A stretch of DNA of 64,000 nucleotides, from positions 8,680,001-8,744,000 of the forward strand of contig NC_046680.1 in the NCBI RefSeq assembly GCF_009870125.1, given 5' to 3'. Positions within the stretch are counted from its first letter, which is position 1. Each line of letters starts with the position of its first letter. This DNA is from Drosophila pseudoobscura (Eukaryota > Arthropoda > Insecta > Diptera > Drosophilidae). Positions 24,287 to 33,754 of the stretch are shown piece by piece. The notes beneath the pieces are model-generated. The model saw nothing but the letters and a program-made list of their open reading frames with translations. It was not told the DNA's origin and ran no database searches. A program made the position numbers and the translations under genes.

Positions 24287-24850
24287 TGTCACTAACTATA
24301 CAGTATATAGATGTGCCAGTTCATACAACGAAAGTGTCACACACCGGCTTGCGCTATCCGTACCCCAGAGTGACGTCATCATGAGAGAGAGAGCGCAGAG
24401 AGAACATCTTTGCATGTGTTAGTACACACGCAATATGTTTCGACAAAAATATGTGATTGTATGTTTTTTCAGATTTTTTGAACTCTCTCAGGTCTGATCT
24501 GTTTTGCCACCAGCATGTTTTAGTGTATGGGTGCACATGCATTCTCACGTACTTTGCGTGTGTGTGTTTACTATTGCTGGCCGCTAGAACTGAAATTTGA
24601 GTTTGGTTCTTGTTTCGGGTCTTTTGATGGACTGACCTACCGCCACAAAATAAATGAAGAATGGGAAGGGGGTGGGTATGGTACACTAGGGCGCGGGAAA
24701 TGAAATAAAAGCTGTTATTTGTTTGATTTATACCACAAAATATAAAATATTAAAATAATATATTTACACATTTATTTCCTTATTTCAAACAGGATTATTA
24801 TAAATTATAAAAATTATGCAAACGCCGTCGCTTATTAACGTCTAAATAAT
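24287..24850. repeat. Dispersed element E2, copy 1 (one arm of an inverted repeat)
   Basis: The stretch from CACTAACTATACAGTATATAG to CAAACGCCGTCG is matched, in reverse complement and almost without mismatch, by 28868-29465. It contains a palindromic CRE-like TGACGTCA next to a GA repeat (GAGAGAGAGAGCGCAGAGAG). This copy has an extra ~19 bases (near 24340-24358) that the other arm lacks. No protein-coding region is seen, so it looks like a non-autonomous element or a duplicated regulatory segment. Confidence 0.75.
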
Positions 24851-25574
24851 ATTGTTTATAAGCTTTTTTTAGCAGGTGGTACCTATTTGTTATTATAAAA
24901 TATTGATATGTATATGTTGTCTTCTAAATTTAGCTGATAAATGCAAGAGATATTCCTATTTAATTTCTCCTCTTTTAGAGTTGACAAAAACGAATATGTA
25001 TGTGTACACACATATGTACATATGTATATATGTACGTATGCACTTACATATGTGAATTTATGTATGTATGTTGTTGTCAGTCTCTTGGATATTCTTCACT
25101 GTTTTAATTAATTAATTATTTGTTGCCATTTTAGCTTTTTTTAAGCTAGATTTTGTTTATTTTTAAATCGAATAGCTTGAAAAGTATTTGCATTGCTTAC
25201 AGCGAGATATCTAGCTTATTTCAAATTTCTTTTAGCTTATTTTAACTTAAAAAAATTTAGTACAAAACCATTTTTGTTTCTGATTTGATTGTAATATTTT
25301 TTAATTAGTATCGATAAATTGGACAAAAATCATATATGTTGTTCGTATTTTGGTATATCGTCCAATTTTGTGTATAAATGTAAGGTAATTATTACCTTAT
25401 AATTACTGATAAGTTTCAATCACACTTCAGTATTGTACATGTTTGCACATTTACATACAAAAAATAAGCAATTTGCCAACTGACCCCACAAAAGCGTTCT
25501 GCTGTTTTTGTAAGCAACAATAGAAGCCAAGTTGAAATTACGGCAGCATGCTGTCGTCCAGCATGCTTGCGTCC
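24851..25574. other. AT-rich spacer with a second AAGCTAG repeat
   Basis: No gene is seen. The sequence includes TATG/TACA-rich DNA (24985-25070) and the second copy of the AAGCTAG repeat (25120-25370). Confidence 0.5.
25120..25370. repeat. AAGCTAG-type dispersed repeat, copy 2
   Basis: Direct-orientation relative of 24026-24280: the same opening TGTTGCCATTTTAGCTT, the AATAGCTTGAAAA and ATCTAGCTTATTT words, and the closing TTCGTATTTTGGTATATCGTC, with more substitutions in between. Confidence 0.6.
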
Positions 25575-26335
25575 AATGTAAGCATGGCACAAGCTAACAA
25601 AATACTTTTTGTTAGAAAGTCTTCAAAATCAGAGGAGCAAATGCCTGCATTTTGTTTGTACATTGCTGAGCACTCGGCCATGGCATAATGAAATGGATAA
25701 AATCATGTAATTACATTAATAAAAAATGCAATTATCCCATATTTTGATGTGTTTTATGGTTAGTGTAGTTGTAAGCTTATTCTAGCTTTTTTCTCTTCAA
25801 TCTAGCTTATGGTGACTCTCAAAATCTGGCAGCACTGGTACCCAGTGTGCCCGCAGCGCAACACCAACGGTCACATTACAAGCTGAATTTTGTATATAAA
25901 GCAACGACGCCAGAGCCACAATCGGCCCGCCATCGGCCCAACATATCCGCCTCGAATTCCTCTCGAATCGTACTTCAACCTCCGCAACCAGACTTCTCGG
26001 AGCGTAATTGAACCTCCGCAACCAGACTTCTCGGAGCGTAATTGAACCTCCGCAACCAGACTTCTCGGAGCGTAAGTGAACCTCCGCAACCTGACTTCTC
26101 GGAGCGTAATTGAACCTCCGCAACCAGACTTCTCGTAGCGTAATTGAACCTCCGCAACTAGACTTCTCGGAGCGTAAATAAACCTCCGCAACTAGACTTC
26201 TTGGAGCGTAATTGAACCTCCGCAACTAGACTTCTTGGAGCGTAATCTAACCTCCGCAACCACACTTCTTGGAGCGAAATTGAACCTCCGCAACCACACT
26301 TCTTGGAGCGTAATTGAACCTCCGCAACCGCATTT
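25575..26335. repeat. Dispersed element E1, inverted copy
   Basis: Reverse complement of the E1 unit 2 region at about 8400-9110: tail words (TTTTGTTAGAAAGTC, CATTGCTGAGCACTCGG), then AATCTAGCTTATGGTGACT, CTGGCAGCACTGG, the TATATAAAG word at about 25895, and a 34-bp minisatellite. Together with 7958-9110 it forms an inverted pair about 17 kb apart that brackets NaPi-T, the zeste-like gene and SMC2. Confidence 0.75.
25975..26330. repeat. 34-bp minisatellite inside the inverted E1 copy
   Basis: About ten tandem units of AACCTCCGCAACCAGACTTC plus TCGGAGCGTAATTG, spaced exactly 34 bases in the best-preserved part (25981, 26015, 26049). Variants TTCTTGG, AACTAG and AACCAC are grouped toward the right end, which indicates local homogenisation. 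All three frames of both strands are largely open; I regard these ORFs as by-products. Confidence 0.9.
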
Positions 26336-26375
26336 TGTCTGTGATAATTGGTGCTGTGCATAGTCCCTCATTTAG

Positions 26376-26625
26376 CTAAGCTGGCAGTTCTGTGGTGCAA
26401 ATGAAAACGCAGCCGCGCAGCGTTCTGGACGTAGACGTGGACGGCACAGCCTTGAGACTTCGCAGCCAGTACCCGCCCACAAAGCGCCCCGTGACGGGTG
26501 GGTTGCCCACGGCCTCCGCTGCGGGCGTCGCCGTGCCGCCGGGTGTGGTGCCACGCCGAGCAGTCGCCATCTTGGTCGAAGCAGCAGCCTTCGGTTTGCT
26601 CTGGGGCTTGAATAAAATCCAAAAA
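26376..26625 (-). pseudogene. GC-rich exon-like fragment of unknown origin
   Basis: A reading frame on the minus strand runs from a plausible acceptor (…CAAGCCCCAG at about 26605) through SKPKAAASTKMATARR, GTTPGGTATPAAEAVG and TGRFVGGYWLRSLKAV to a stop near 26376. Codon use is Drosophila-like and GC-rich, in sharp contrast to the AT-rich repeats around it. No start, promoter or partner exon is visible, so it is either an exon of a gene not otherwise recognised or a stranded piece of one. I do not recognise the protein. Confidence 0.35.
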
Positions 26626-26799
26626 CCAACGCTAACAAAATTGTTATTTTGATCTCCTGATCTCCTCCAGGATGAGTTTAGAATGTCCACATGGATTCTG
26701 CCTTCGGCTATGTTGCAGTGATATATCTTAGTGAGGAATTTCAAAACCGGTGGTCAGCTTTTTGGTCGCTCATGCAACATCTTGGTATTGTATAGTCTT

Positions 26800-27460
26800 T
26801 GGTATTGTATATATAGTTAAATATCCGCAACTCGATTTTAAGTTTTTAACAAAGACTTTTATTTTACAACTTAAATATCTTTATGTCACAAGATTTAAAT
26901 GAATTCCCCGACTTGACTTTCGGTCTGCTTGTCTCAAACGGAACTGATCTCTCTGCTGCTGGCTAGTTTCCATGAGCCCTTCTCTTGGAACTCCCGACTC
27001 TGGCTTCGGGCGTTGCTTTCCTCGGCTGCATCTTCGTGTCGGTGGCGTACGTGCCTGGATCGATATTTGGGGATGCGTCGGCTTTGATGAAAGGCATCCA
27101 CTGCTGGCGATCGGTGTTGCATTACATGACGGAGCTAGGAATGTGATACTCCTTGGTTTTATGTCTAGCTTTGATTGGTCCTCATGAGTGGCGTGATTCT
27201 AAAGAATCGATTTCTCGAGAGTGGCGTGATTCTAATGTTGCTGAAACAATGTGGTCCATTGTTTATATTATGGGGGGCCCTTGCTTGGAGTATGGGAAGA
27301 AACAGTTATTGATTCTTGAGTGGGGTCCTGTTACTTGTGTGGATGGGGTGGATGAATTGTACATAAACATAATGTGTATGGGATGTGGGGAATTATGGAT
27401 ATGTCACTCCCCCAACGTTTGTTATTAGCCTGTCCCTAGGCGATTACCCTCGGGTATAGT
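26800..27460 (-). mobile_element. Possible LTR-retrotransposon relic
   Basis: Read on the minus strand, the segment carries a purine-rich Ser/Arg-like stretch followed by an AATAAA (in aaaataaaagtc, about 26860) and a short U5-like AT tail, as many Drosophila LTRs do. Further along, the direct words GTGGCGTGATTCTAA occur twice (about 27188 and 27222). No pol domain is present. I cannot find both LTR ends or a target-site duplication, so this is only a tentative label for about 650 bases of unexplained sequence. Confidence 0.25.
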
Positions 27461-27626
27461 GACGGGGTGTCAAGTGCGGTGGCTGAGGTTGGTTCCTCTT
27501 CTGCTTCTATTATAGGGTTTATACATTTAACCGTGACTCTTTTAGAAGTTTTCGTAAATTTAACTGATAATAAACTGATAAATTCTGATATTTGATTTTG
27601 CTTTTGCCGGCCATTCGATTTTATCA

Positions 27627-27680
27627 TACATTTTGACACTAACCATACAGTATGTAGATGTGCCATTTCATACAACGAAA
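27627..27680. repeat. Terminal fragment of E2 abutting Vma21
   Basis: TTGACACTAACCATACAGTA and GATGTGCCATTTCATACAAC, then CGAAAGCGTCA, match the end of both E2 arms at about 50 bases with few substitutions. The match finishes about 44 bases before the Vma21 ATG, so it overlaps the probable transcription start of that gene. Confidence 0.65.
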
Positions 27681-27723
27681 GCGTCAATTTTCAATTGGAA
27701 TAAGTTCAAAAATATTTAGAAAA

Positions 27724-28113
27724 ATGACGAGCAAAACTAAGAAAACCAGCGCTGGCATTGGCGGTGCCGCTGCCCGCTCAAAGCAGGCCAGACAGCAGTC
27801 CGAGGTAAGGTACACAATGGCCACGGAGTTGCCGGTAGCTAAACCCTTGTCTTGTTTATGTTTCTAGGACTCTCAGGACTATAGCTCTTTCAAAACAGTG
27901 ATCTTCTATTGGATGCTAATTGTGTTCCTACCTGTGATCACATTCTTTCTGTTAAAGGCCGTCGTTTTGGATGGCTCCTTCGGAATGAGCGAGTTGAAAG
28001 TTAACATTTCCTCGGCGGTCGGTGCCATGGTGGCCTTACACATTGCTCTGGGACTGTTTATCTACCGCGCCTACTTTGAAGGCTCCGGCTCCAAGGCATC
28101 GAAGGTCGACTAA
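27724..28113 (+). CDS. Vma21: V-ATPase assembly factor VMA21
   Basis: Two coding exons (27724-27804 and 27868-28113) give 108 residues; the 63-base intron has GTAAGG..TTCTAG borders. After a basic, Ser/Ala-rich cytosolic head come two membrane helices (about residues 38-57, FYWMLIVFLPVITFFLLKA, and 74-95, AVGAMVALHIALGLFIYRAY). A short lumenal loop with DGSFGMS lies between them and a polar tail (EGSGSKASKVD) follows. The GMS motif in the loop and the E-G-S after helix 2 match human VMA21. In the ER, VMA21 chaperones assembly of the V0 sector of the proton pump. The start is the only in-frame ATG before the conserved region. It is the sole intact gene inside a repeat-dense zone and is bracketed by the inverted E2 arms. 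Confidence 0.9.
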
Positions 28114-28293
28114 GCTTCATCGAGGACGTTCACCATTTGCATTTTTGTTCTAGAAAGTATTAAGTCAAACGAAACACTTTTGTACATACACATACAATGT
28201 TTATATGCCCGACAGTTATATGCATAACTCTCGATAGCAGCGGGAAAAACGTTCAACCCACTTTGTTGTCTAGTGTTTTTTGTCTCTAATTTT

Positions 28294-28300
28294 GCATTAA
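28294..28300 (+). terminator. Probable Vma21 poly(A) signal
   Basis: An ATTAAA variant hexamer (gcattaaaaaag) about 185 bases after the Vma21 stop, followed by a run of A and T. Confidence 0.35.
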
Positions 28301-28348
28301 AAAAGACATTATTAAGTTAAATGCGCGGTTTATTGAATCTGAATTGAG

Positions 28349-28464
28349 GCAGACATTTGGTGCGCCAATATTCCTGGATGGAGGCTGTCAAAACAATGCT
28401 GGCAAAGTCGCGAAAGAAAATCTACAACCTGGGAGCTTGCTTTGAGCTGGCCGACATATCACAG
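28349..28464 (+). pseudogene. Orphan exon-like fragment
   Basis: The frame CAT TTG GTG CGC ... through SWMEAVKTMLAKSRKKIY and NLGACFELADISQ ends exactly at CAG followed by GTCAGA, a fair splice donor. A GAGGCAG acceptor-like word precedes it. Codons are strongly Drosophila-biased (CTG, ATC, TAC, AAC, GAG, GCC, GAC, CAG), unlike the surrounding AT-rich DNA, and a stop lies in frame just upstream of the acceptor-like word. No partner exon is visible in the following kilobase. It is either a remnant of a gene broken or captured in this repeat zone, or an internal exon of an unrecognised gene. The product is unknown. Confidence 0.4.
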
Positions 28465-28867
28465 GTCAGATATAATTCACGATCAATGGGTTCCGATCCA
28501 CATTTTACAACAATAATAATATATAATAATATAATTATTACAATTATAAAGACAACAGTAATTTTGAAAATCCTCATGCAATATACGAATGTAATAATCT
28601 TTAATATTTATGTACATAAGATATTTTATAATTGAATTAGAAAATGTATGGGTATTGTCCATGAGAGTATTCAAGGTGCGACCGGCATCTAAATTTGTAC
28701 TTGGCAGATTCCCGTCGGAAAGCGAGCGATTGACAATTGATTTGAAATATATGTAAAACCAATTCCATTTATATTTATGCATATTTATTTAAGTATATAT
28801 ATATTTTTTCTTATATTGTATATTTAGATACATCATTGTTTTAGTTATAGTAAACAATAAAGTCGAG

Positions 28868-29465
28868 AACCGACGGCGTTTGCATAATTTGTATAATTTA
28901 TAATCAACCTGCTTAAGATAAGGAAATAAATGTGCAATTATATTATTATATATAGTCGAGAATAAATAATCAACCTGTTTAAAATAAGGAAATAAATGTG
29001 TAATTATATTATTGTAATATTTTATATTTTGTGGTATAAATCAAACAAATAACAGCTTTTATTTCATTTCCCGCGCCCTAGTGTACCATACCCCCACCCC
29101 CTGCCCATTCTTCATTTATTTTGTGGCGGTAGGTCAGTCCATCAAAAGACCCGAAACAAGAACCAAACTCAAATTTCAGTTCTAGCGGCCAGCAATAGTA
29201 AACACACACACGCAAAGTACGTGAGAATGCATGTGCACCCATACACTAAAACATGCTGGTGGCAAAACAGATCAGACCTGAGAGAGTTCAAAAAATCTGA
29301 AAAAACATACAATCACATATTTTTGTCGAAACATATTGCGTGTGTACTAACACATGCAAAGATGTTCTCTCTGCGCTCTCTCTCTCATGATGACGTCACT
29401 CTGGGGTACGTGACACTTTCGTTGTATGAACTGGCACATCTATATACTGTATGGTTAGTGGTTTT
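28868..29465. repeat. Dispersed element E2, copy 2 (inverted arm)
   Basis: Reverse complement of 24287-24850. Inside its AT-rich end, a ~60-bp segment (AATCAACCTG...GGAAATAAATGTG) is tandemly duplicated at 28910 and 28968; copy 1 has it once. About 430 bases of the core look nearly identical between the arms, which implies recent duplication or ongoing gene conversion. Confidence 0.75.
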
Positions 29466-29479
29466 GTTTATTTCGACCC

Positions 29480-29950
29480 TCAAAAATATACCAAAATATA
29501 CCGTCTCATTTTAAAAATATACCATAAATATACCGACGAATTTAAGATAATTATTCCACGATGTTTACATTCCGTGGACATATAATTTTATCCAATTAAT
29601 GAATCTACATATTTTCTACTCGACAGGCTTATTTTAAATACTTTACTTTTTTTTTTGCCTCAATTTTGGTTCCTCAACAACAATAGCGTCTCATATGCTG
29701 TAAAACTGAACTTAGCCCACTAAAACCCCCTCTATTTAAATAGTTGAACTACTTGAGGTAAATGGCGAAAAATATTAACGATTGTAAATTCTTCTTATAG
29801 ATTCTTTCCTCTGAACTTAAAAAAACACACTAAATCTTTCACCTAAACTGCGCTAACATTATGAAATTTTCATTATTTTCGGTGGAAAATTAAAATACCC
29901 CCTTGACTTATAATAGGTTAATTGTTCTCCGTCAAGGATTGGTTTAATTT
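29480..29950. repeat. Dispersed element E3, copy 1
   Basis: It starts with a cluster of TATACC words (AAATATACCAAAATATACC, CATAAATATACCGACG) and contains AACTTAGCCCACTAAAACCC, AATATTAACGATTG and CTTTCCTCTGAAC. The same words occur in reverse complement at 60620-61080. No coding capacity is seen. Confidence 0.6.
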
Positions 29951-30338
29951 AAATACTTGCTTTTACTTGAGTTTGCATAAAAAAAAGGGTTTTTACGAAA
30001 AAGGTCAAACAAATAAAACGTACGAGAAAATCGTTCCTTTTGCTCGATTTTGATCCATCAAATAATGCTGACTAACTAAAAACTTTGGCTTTTCCCATAT
30101 AATTTCAGGCCATTGATAAATAAATTTTCTGCAAGAGAAGTAGCTTGCTTTTAATTACTCCATTTTATTGTATTGTGTCTTAAAATCAGGTTTAAACTAA
30201 TAAGGTCAACAAAAAAACAGGCAACGTAATACATACAGTTAACCCATTGTCGATGATCAGTGTGCTGTAAAATACACTCCACGATAATTTGAATCTTAAA
30301 GAATTTTAGCGCTTTTGATTTTATTTATTCAATACAAT
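29951..30338. other. AT-rich 3' flank of the esterase
   Basis: No exon is seen. The sequence includes TTTATTTATTC at about 30318-30330 (AATAAA on the minus strand), within 20 bases of the esterase stop, and AT-rich DNA back to E3. Confidence 0.45.
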
Positions 30339-32195
30339 TTACAGTTTGGCCCTCACAGAACACTGGGGGCTGTATCGCCTGTACATGCTGCGCCAGAAAT
30401 CCATACGGTCTCCATCCGGATTCTTTTGCATTTTGCATTCCCGATCAATGAGTAGGCAGTCTAGCTGCATGGCCTGCCCAGGCAGGGCTTTTTGTACAGG
30501 TTTCCAACTGTCGGATGGGATTCCGTGCCGCGCGAAATTCGCCCACATCTGGCAAATCCTCTCCGAGACGAGCGCATCATCCTTTTGCATCGGAGAATCG
30601 TCGCCGGCCATCTGGAATAGATAGCAAATATCATCAGCATGGGCTACTCCGCGAAGATTCTCATTCTGGAAGATGGTTTTGTATAGATTGCGACCGCCAA
30701 CGTAGTCCAGACGATAGAAGTACAGTGGCGACTGCGTCTGACAGTTGGCATGGATTTCTGCCGCAATCTGCAGATCCATGCTGAAGTGATAGTCGGAGAA
30801 CAAATCCACCATACTGTCAAGATGTTTCTTGGTCAATGCCTGGCCGTCGAAGTAGAAGTTACGTATGTCAGCTGCTGCTTCCTGAGCTTCTGGTGCCTGT
30901 GGGTCTGGCACCAGGTTGCGGGGCACCGTTCGCGCAAGATCTTGTTCGTATTCCTCCAGTTTCGTCTTGGCCCTTACAATCATTGCCAGTCCTTCCGCAG
31001 AGTTGTAGCCCATGATCATGGGCATTTTCCCCACGTGATCCCTTTTGTGCATCAGATCCAAAATATTCTGATCGATGAAACTATCCGGACTGCTGGCCTC
31101 CTCGACAACAGGCTTGAAGGCGAACGGCAGGTGACGACGCCGTTCATCCGCAGTCAGTACTTTCATCGTATTGGCCAAAATACCAATCGGTTTCACTTTC
31201 TCAGACTGAAGGAACTCCAACAGGGCCTTCGTGTTGCTCCCAAAATCGCCGCCGCCCAGCAGTTCGGCCAGTCGACGTGTTTTAAATGCTGCATCTGGTT
31301 GAAACACCCATTCCATGTTGCCCGTTCCGCTCTGCATGATGGCCTTATGGAAGAGTTTGTTGGCGTGCCGGGCATATGTATGCAGGTGAACAGACGCCCC
31401 ACCAGCGCTTTCGCCGAAGAGGGTCACATTGTTGGGATCACCATTGAAGCTGGCTATATTGTCCTGCAGCCACTGCAGGGCCATGCGCTGATCCTTCAGT
31501 CCCATATTGCCGTGTATGCCTTCCTCCGGTAAAGTTAGGAATCCCAGGGCACCGAGGCGATAGTTCAGGGTGACCACAATCACATCCTGCTCCATGAGCT
31601 TGGCTGGAAAGTGGCTGAAAGTATTTAGTTTAGAGCTTAGCTCTACTCCGAGCAGCTCTGAACAGTTCCACTCACAAGTCGCTGTTGCCATTGCCAAAAA
31701 AGAAGCCACCGCCGTGAATCCACACCATGACGGGCAGGGGCGACGATGATCTTCTGCCCTTGGGGGCGTACACATTGAGGAAGAGGCAGTTCTCAGAGCC
31801 AGCCACTTCTGTGGTGAAAGGATCGCGTTGGTGCGACACGTCTCTCTCCTTGCTGCAGTCCAGCTCATGCTCCTCGAAGCGCTCTTGCGGCACGGGGCTC
31901 TAAATGTGCAAATTACGTTATAAATATCTGTTACAGGCTGGGAAAGCACTTACTCGAAATCTGAGGTTACCAACAGGTGGTTCGGCATATGGCACCCCCA
32001 AGAAACTATTGTACTCCAGGCCACTTGGCAGCTTCTGTTGCTGGCCCACAACAATACCCTGCTTCACTGGAATTTTCACCTGGCGATCACAAAAAATCCC
32101 ATTAATTAACAGAGATGCTGCAGCAGAACAAATGAAATTACCTTCATGCTGCTGTAGAGTCTCACGAGAATGGATTTGCCGCCAGTCCGTTGCAT
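30339..32195 (-). CDS. Carboxylesterase (type B, alpha/beta hydrolase)
   Basis: Four coding exons (32142-32195, 31954-32079, 31676-31899, 30339-31614) give 559 residues with consistent phases. Visible motifs are: FLGVPYAEPPVGNLRF near the N-terminus; EDCLFLNVY-type SENCLFLNVYAPKG; the oxyanion hole HGGGFFFGNG; the nucleophile elbow FGESAGGASVHLH (Ser at about 204); the acid in YNSAEGLAM (Glu at about 341); and the catalytic His in GVAHADDICYLF (about 459). All three catalytic residues are present, so it should be an active esterase on carboxyl esters. The HADD context and lack of an obvious signal peptide (MQRTGGKSILVRLYSS) fit the intracellular dietary/detoxification esterases; the Arg/Ser-rich start could also be a weak mitochondrial presequence. 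The substrate cannot be read from sequence. Confidence 0.9.
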
Positions 32196-32399
32196 TTTGC
32201 TGCCCCAAATTACGTAGCCCGCCCGGTTCGACAGGCCGACTATCTAATCGCAATACAATTATTCGGCAATAACAAACAATCAAACCAGATTTCGCGAAGG
32301 TGGACGGACTTTGAACCAAAACCGAAATTCTGGCCGAAACAGCTGACGCTGCGATTAACCCTTCATAGTGCTATGGGGTATTTTTATACCCCAAAATTC

Positions 32400-32700
32400 A
32401 AAATTCTGGTTTTATAGCAGTTTTATAGCAGCCCCTGTTGGTAGTTTCATAGCAGCTACCTTTTATTATCATAGCAGACATGTGTACAGCTGTTAAAATG
32501 TAATTGAAATTTATAATTTGGGAGGGAAAGTTACGGTGCAGTTGGTTACAGAGGCATGTTAATTTAGTAGCGAGCTAACAGCGATAGATCATAAGAGCGT
32601 AAGCTAACAGAGATCGAAGCGATTCTCTTGTCTGTACAGACGCATGTTAATTTAGGCGCGAGCTAACAGCGAATGAACATGAGAGCGTAACTAACAGAGA
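32400..32700. repeat. Short degenerate repeats next to the 123-bp array
   Basis: TATAGCAG or CATAGCAG occurs five times between about 32405 and 32480. Then a pair of ~80-base segments shares GCATGTTAATTTAG, CGAGCTAACAGCGA and GAGCGTAA (32555 and 32643). These lie directly between the esterase 5' end and the 123-bp array. Confidence 0.55.
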
Positions 32701-32704
32701 CCGA

Positions 32705-33655
32705 AGCGTTCGCTACGCTCTTTCGGACACTAGCTTCGCTCTCGTTCTTCGAAGAAGTTTTGAGCGGCCAACGCTGCTGCGCCATTATCACTTATCTTGA
32801 ACTGCTGCAGCCCACTCACCACCCTCTTTCGTTCGCTACGCTCTTTCGGACACCAGCTTTCGCTCTCGTTCTTCGAAGAAGTTTCGAGCCGTCGACGCTG
32901 CTGCACTCTTATCACTTATCTTGAACTGCTGCAGCCCACTCACCACCCTCTTTCGTTCGCTACGCTCTTTCGGACACCAGCTTCGCTCTCGTTCTTCGAA
33001 GAAGTTTTGAGCGGCCAACGCTGCTGCGCTCTTATCACTTATCTTGAACTGCTGCAGCCCACTCACCACCCTCTTTCGTTCGCTACGCTCTTTCGGACAC
33101 CAGCTTTGCTCTTGTTCTTCGAAGAAGCTTTGAGCCGTCGACGATGCTGCACTCTTATCACTTATCTTGAACTGCTGCAGCCCACTCACCACCCTCTTTC
33201 GTTCGCTACGCTCTTTCGGACACCAGCTTCGCTCTCGTTCTTCGAAGAAGTTTTGAGCGGCCAACGCTGCTGCACTCTTATCACTTATCTTGAACTGCTG
33301 CAGCCCACTCACCACCCTCTTTCGTTCGCTACGCTCTTTCGGACACCAGCTTCGCTCTCGTTCTTCGAAGAAGTTTTGAGCGGCCAACGCTGCTGCGCTC
33401 TTATCACTTATCTTGAACTGCTGCAGCCCACTCACCACCCTCTTTCGTTCGCTACGCTCTTTCGGACACCAGCTTTGCTCTTGTTCTTCGAAGAAGCTTT
33501 GAGCCGTCGACGATGCTGCACTCTTATCACTTATCTTGAACTGCTGCAGCCCACTCACCACCCTCTTTCGTTCGCTACGCTCTTTCGGACACCAGCTTCG
33601 CTCTCGTTCTTCGAAGAAGTTTCGAGCCGTCGACGCTGCTGCACTCTTATCACAG
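32705..33655. repeat. 123-bp tandem repeat array
   Basis: About seven and a half units spaced 123 or 124 bases (the word ACCCTCTTTCGTTCG falls at 32821, 32945, 33068, 33191 and so on). Two monomer types can be told apart by the segment after TTCGAAGAAG: TTTTGAGCGGCCAACGCTGC or TTTGAGCCGTCGACGATGC. They alternate roughly A-B-A-B-A-A-B-B. Because 123 is 41 codons, the array is open on both strands (323 codons on +, 289 on -). No codon bias, start context or domain supports translation. Confidence 0.9.
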
Positions 33656-33754
33656 TTCTCAGTTCCCCCCGGTCCATCATCCAATACGGTCATAAAAGTG
33701 GACAACTAAATCGTGTGTTTCGAAAAGTGCGCGCGTGCGCCCTTCAATTAAATA

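Noticed and set aside
25797-26361. Repetitive Arg/Ser/Ala-rich ORFs near the inverted E1 copy
   Set aside because: They are frame-cycled translations of the 34-bp minisatellite, with no conserved start or domain.
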